Positions 5,758 through 7,926 of a stretch of 7,926 nucleotides of DNA are shown here, piece after piece (position 1 is the stretch's first letter; each line of letters opens with the position of its first letter). Source of the stretch: an uncultured Lachnospiraceae bacterium. Its GTDB lineage: Bacteria; Bacillota; Clostridia; Lachnospirales; Lachnospiraceae. The notes under the pieces were generated by a model, which had not been told where the DNA came from, made no database searches, and saw only the letters and a list, made by a program, of their open reading frames with translations. The translations under genes and the position numbers were made by a program. The stretch is taken from positions 1 through 7,926 of the forward strand of contig CANTGP010000132.1 of NCBI GenBank assembly GCA_947653315.1, given 5' to 3'.

Positions 5758-7887
5758 TTATCCAAAATGCAGGAAATTCTTCCCCGCCTTCTTCGGGTGC
5801 TTCAGCACAATGGCAGATGTGGGGGGCAGGGTCACTTTCACCCGTCCCTTGATAATCGGATACTCCGCCTCCTCGGTGGTAAAGCCTTCCGCCGTGGTGA
5901 GCATCAGACGTTTCATTTTCCCTTCCTTGGGCGTACCGAGATGCCATACGGAGACTTCCTTCGTCACCTCATGATGGTTATTATTAACCACAACCAACGA
6001 CTGCTCCTGCCTGTTAAACCGCCCGTAGCCGATAACATTATAATCCGCCTCCATATATTTTAACGACCCCGTAAGGAATTCCCTGTTTTCCTTATGAATG
6101 GCAATCATCCTCCGGTGGAACTCAATTAGCTCCTGATCCTCCCGTCCCCAGGGATAGGTCCTGCGGTTATCCGGGTCGGTAAAACCCGTCACGCCCGCTT
6201 CGTCGCCATAATATATCGTAGGCGCTCCGGGCCATGTCATTTGGATGAGGACGGCTTCCCGCATCACTGCCTTGTTGACGTTGTGGTTTGCCATTTCCGG
6301 TCCGAGGGAATTGGTCCTGCCCACCACATGGTTCGTTCTCGTCAGAAAACGGGAATGGTCATGGTTGGACAGCTCATTCATGGCAATGTACAGGGACGGC
6401 ATGGTCATGTTCGCCCCGTTATACGCCATCGCTCCCCAAAAACTTTCCGCATTTCCCAGCATATCCTGCCGGAAATCATCGCTGTGCTTCTGCATTCCCG
6501 TTAAAAACCAAGTCACCGGCTCCATAAAAGCATCGTAATTCATAATGGAGTCCCATTCGTTCCCGTGCAGCCAATCCCGCGGATTCCCGTAATGTTCCGC
6601 CAGCACAATGGCATTGGGATTCGCCTGCTTCACCGCCTTATAAAATTCCTTCCAAAAATAGTGGTTGTATTCAGGCGAATGCCCCAAATCCGCCGCCACG
6701 TCCAGCCGCCACCCATCCGCATTGTACGGCGGGGAAACCCACTTCCGCGCAATGTGCATCACATACTCAAACAACTCGCGGGAAGCCTCATAATTTAACT
6801 TCGGCAGGGTATCATGCCCCCACCACCCGTCATACGTACCGTTATAGGGCCATGCCCCCTGGTTATGGAATGCAAAATATCCATGGTAAGGACTTTCCCG
6901 GTCCACATAAGCCCCTTTCTCGTATCCTTCCTGGTTCTCGTAAATCCGTTCCCGGTCCATCCACTTATTAAAAGAACCGCAGTGGTTAAACACTCCGTCC
7001 AAAATCACCTTCATCCCGCGCCTGTGGGCTTCCGCCACCAAATCGGCAAATAACCGGTTGCTCGCCTCCAGGTTCGCCTTATCCGTCACGCGCTTAATAT
7101 ACCTGGTCGCAAACCGGTTCTCCTGCCCGTGGTGCAGCAAATCCCCGCCGTCCTCCACGATTTTCCCGATATGGGGATCAATATAGTCATAATCCTGTAT
7201 GTCATATTTATGGTTGGAAGGCGAAACGAACAGCGGATTAAAATAAATCACGTCAATCCCCAAATCCTGCAGATAGTCCATCTTATCCAGCACCCCCTGC
7301 AAATCCCCGCCGTAAAACTCCCGCACACCCATGGCAGCCGGGTACTTATTCCAATCTTCCACTTTTACCGTGTTATCGCCGATATAGCGGTATTCATCGG
7401 TCAGCACATCATTAGACGAATCCCCGTTATAAAAGCGGTCCACGTATATTTGGTACATCACCGCCCCTTTCGCCCACTCCGGCGTCTTATATCCCGGAAT
7501 CAGCCGGAAATCAAAATGCCGGTCCGGCTGCTTCTGTACTCCCTTCAGACTGTAATAGCATATTATTTTCCCTGCCTGTACCTCGAAATAGTAACTGATT
7601 TCCCGGTTCTCCAACTGTACCGTATGGGAATAGTAATCAAAAAGATCGTCCGATTCCGACTTAAACATCATGTGCTTTTCATTATCGCATACAAAATACA
7701 CCCGGTCCACGTTATCCTTTTTCGTGCGGAACTTCACCGTAATTTCACCGTACACGCTCGGTTCCGGCGGAACCACGTAATCGCCCGTTAAATCGCTGAA
7801 CAATGCCCTTTTGTCAAACACAGGACGCATCGCCGAGATATAATACTGGCGGTCCTGCTCCCTTTCAAGAAATCTGTTTGTCTCCAT
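5758..7887 (-). CDS. GH13 alpha-glucan hydrolase, neopullulanase/cyclomaltodextrinase-like
   Basis: Cytoplasmic enzyme of 709 residues that should cleave alpha-glucosidic bonds of maltodextrins or related glucans. An N-terminal beta domain (about 40-130) resembles the CBM34-like domain of neopullulanase-type enzymes. The catalytic barrel (about 140-590) has all conserved regions: GGDLQGV (193-199), LDGVFNH (296-302, D297), LPKLN (361-365, the neopullulanase-type fifth region, usually MPKLN), DGWRLDVAAD (391-400, nucleophile D396), VLAEHYG (428-434, acid/base E431) and SNHDHSR (507-513, D510). APTIYYGDEAG (555-565) follows, and a C-terminal beta domain ends the protein. No signal peptide is present, so the substrate must be imported or be storage glucan. 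ATG 7887 has AAAGGGAG eight bases upstream. A terminator lies just after the stop. The exact GH13 subfamily and bond specificity cannot be set from reading alone. Confidence 0.94.
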   Translation of the reverse strand: METNRFLEREQDRQYYISAMRPVFDKRALFSDLTGDYVVPPEPSVYGEITVKFRTKKDNVDRVYFVCDNEKHMMFKSESDDLFDYYSHTVQLENREISYYFEVQAGKIICYYSLKGVQKQPDRHFDFRLIPGYKTPEWAKGAVMYQIYVDRFYNGDSSNDVLTDEYRYIGDNTVKVEDWNKYPAAMGVREFYGGDLQGVLDKMDYLQDLGIDVIYFNPLFVSPSNHKYDIQDYDYIDPHIGKIVEDGGDLLHHGQENRFATRYIKRVTDKANLEASNRLFADLVAEAHRRGMKVILDGVFNHCGSFNKWMDRERIYENQEGYEKGAYVDRESPYHGYFAFHNQGAWPYNGTYDGWWGHDTLPKLNYEASRELFEYVMHIARKWVSPPYNADGWRLDVAADLGHSPEYNHYFWKEFYKAVKQANPNAIVLAEHYGNPRDWLHGNEWDSIMNYDAFMEPVTWFLTGMQKHSDDFRQDMLGNAESFWGAMAYNGANMTMPSLYIAMNELSNHDHSRFLTRTNHVVGRTNSLGPEMANHNVNKAVMREAVLIQMTWPGAPTIYYGDEAGVTGFTDPDNRRTYPWGREDQELIEFHRRMIAIHKENREFLTGSLKYMEADYNVIGYGRFNRQEQSLVVVNNNHHEVTKEVSVWHLGTPKEGKMKRLMLTTAEGFTTEEAEYPIIKGRVKVTLPPTSAIVLKHPKKAGKNFLHFG

Positions 7888-7917
7888 GCATTTTTCTCCC
7901 TTTATTTTCTAAGGACT

Positions 7918-7925
7918 ATTTTATA
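7918..7925 (-). promoter_or_regulatory. Possible -10 of the GH13 gene
   Basis: The minus strand reads TATAAAAT about 30 nt upstream of the GH13 start, containing TATAAA or TAAAAT as a -10. The -35 would lie beyond the right edge, so the promoter cannot be confirmed. Confidence 0.4.
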
Positions 7926-7926
7926 C

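Noticed and set aside
7129..7791. Plus-strand open frame of 220 codons antisense to the GH13 gene
   Set aside because: Low-complexity Ile/His/Val-rich translation opposite a gene with intact GH13 motifs; shadow frame.

Overview
The window reads as chromosomal DNA of an anaerobic Firmicute, most likely a Lachnospiraceae-type Clostridia. This is inferred from the protein styles (clostridial FeoB with a GNWAGKTV G2 loop, a flavin reductase–rubredoxin fusion, an aldo/keto reductase with a ferredoxin tail, a YitT-family membrane protein), the strong GGAGG-type ribosome binding sites and the moderate G+C. No database search was possible, so genus and species are not claimed. All nine genes lie on the minus strand, so transcription runs from the right edge to the left.

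In order of transcription: (1) a cytoplasmic GH13 alpha-glucan hydrolase (7887-5758) with an intact catalytic triad, closed by a clear intrinsic terminator (5753-5722). (2) An unrecognised 151-residue protein (5705-5250) that looks like a bacterial PH/GRAM-type fold with a hydrophobic insert. (3) A putative operon starting from an extended -10 promoter (5218-5210): a YitT-family membrane protein (5102-4242), a signal-less CE4/NodB-type deacetylase homologue (4217-3384), a 77-residue conserved-looking small protein (3362-3129) and a ferredoxin-tailed aldo/keto reductase (3060-2053). A 24-codon upstream ORF overlaps the start of the YitT gene. (4) A flavin reductase–rubredoxin fusion of the Hrb type (1897-1202), ended by a perfect 9-bp hairpin terminator (1189-1156) with a loop of a possible dispersed-repeat type. 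(5) feoA (1121-849) and the 5' 287 codons of feoB (862 to the left edge), overlapping by 14 nt. A Fur-like A/T palindrome and a possible -10 sit between the terminator and feoA.

Functionally the window joins three themes: intracellular alpha-glucan breakdown (GH13), redox and electron transfer with flavin, rubredoxin and 4Fe-4S cofactors (Hrb-like protein, aldo/keto reductase), and ferrous iron import (FeoAB), which supplies the metal those proteins need. Intergenic gaps are all below 160 nt. The longest, 1898-2052, carries a short GCG repeat after the aldo/keto reductase stop but no convincing terminator or promoter. There are no tRNA or rRNA genes, CRISPR arrays, insertion sequences or recognisable defence genes. 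I see no clearly new system. The best leads are the upstream ORF at the YitT gene, the PH-like hypothetical protein, the 77-residue protein, and the terminator/Fur-like arrangement ahead of feoAB.
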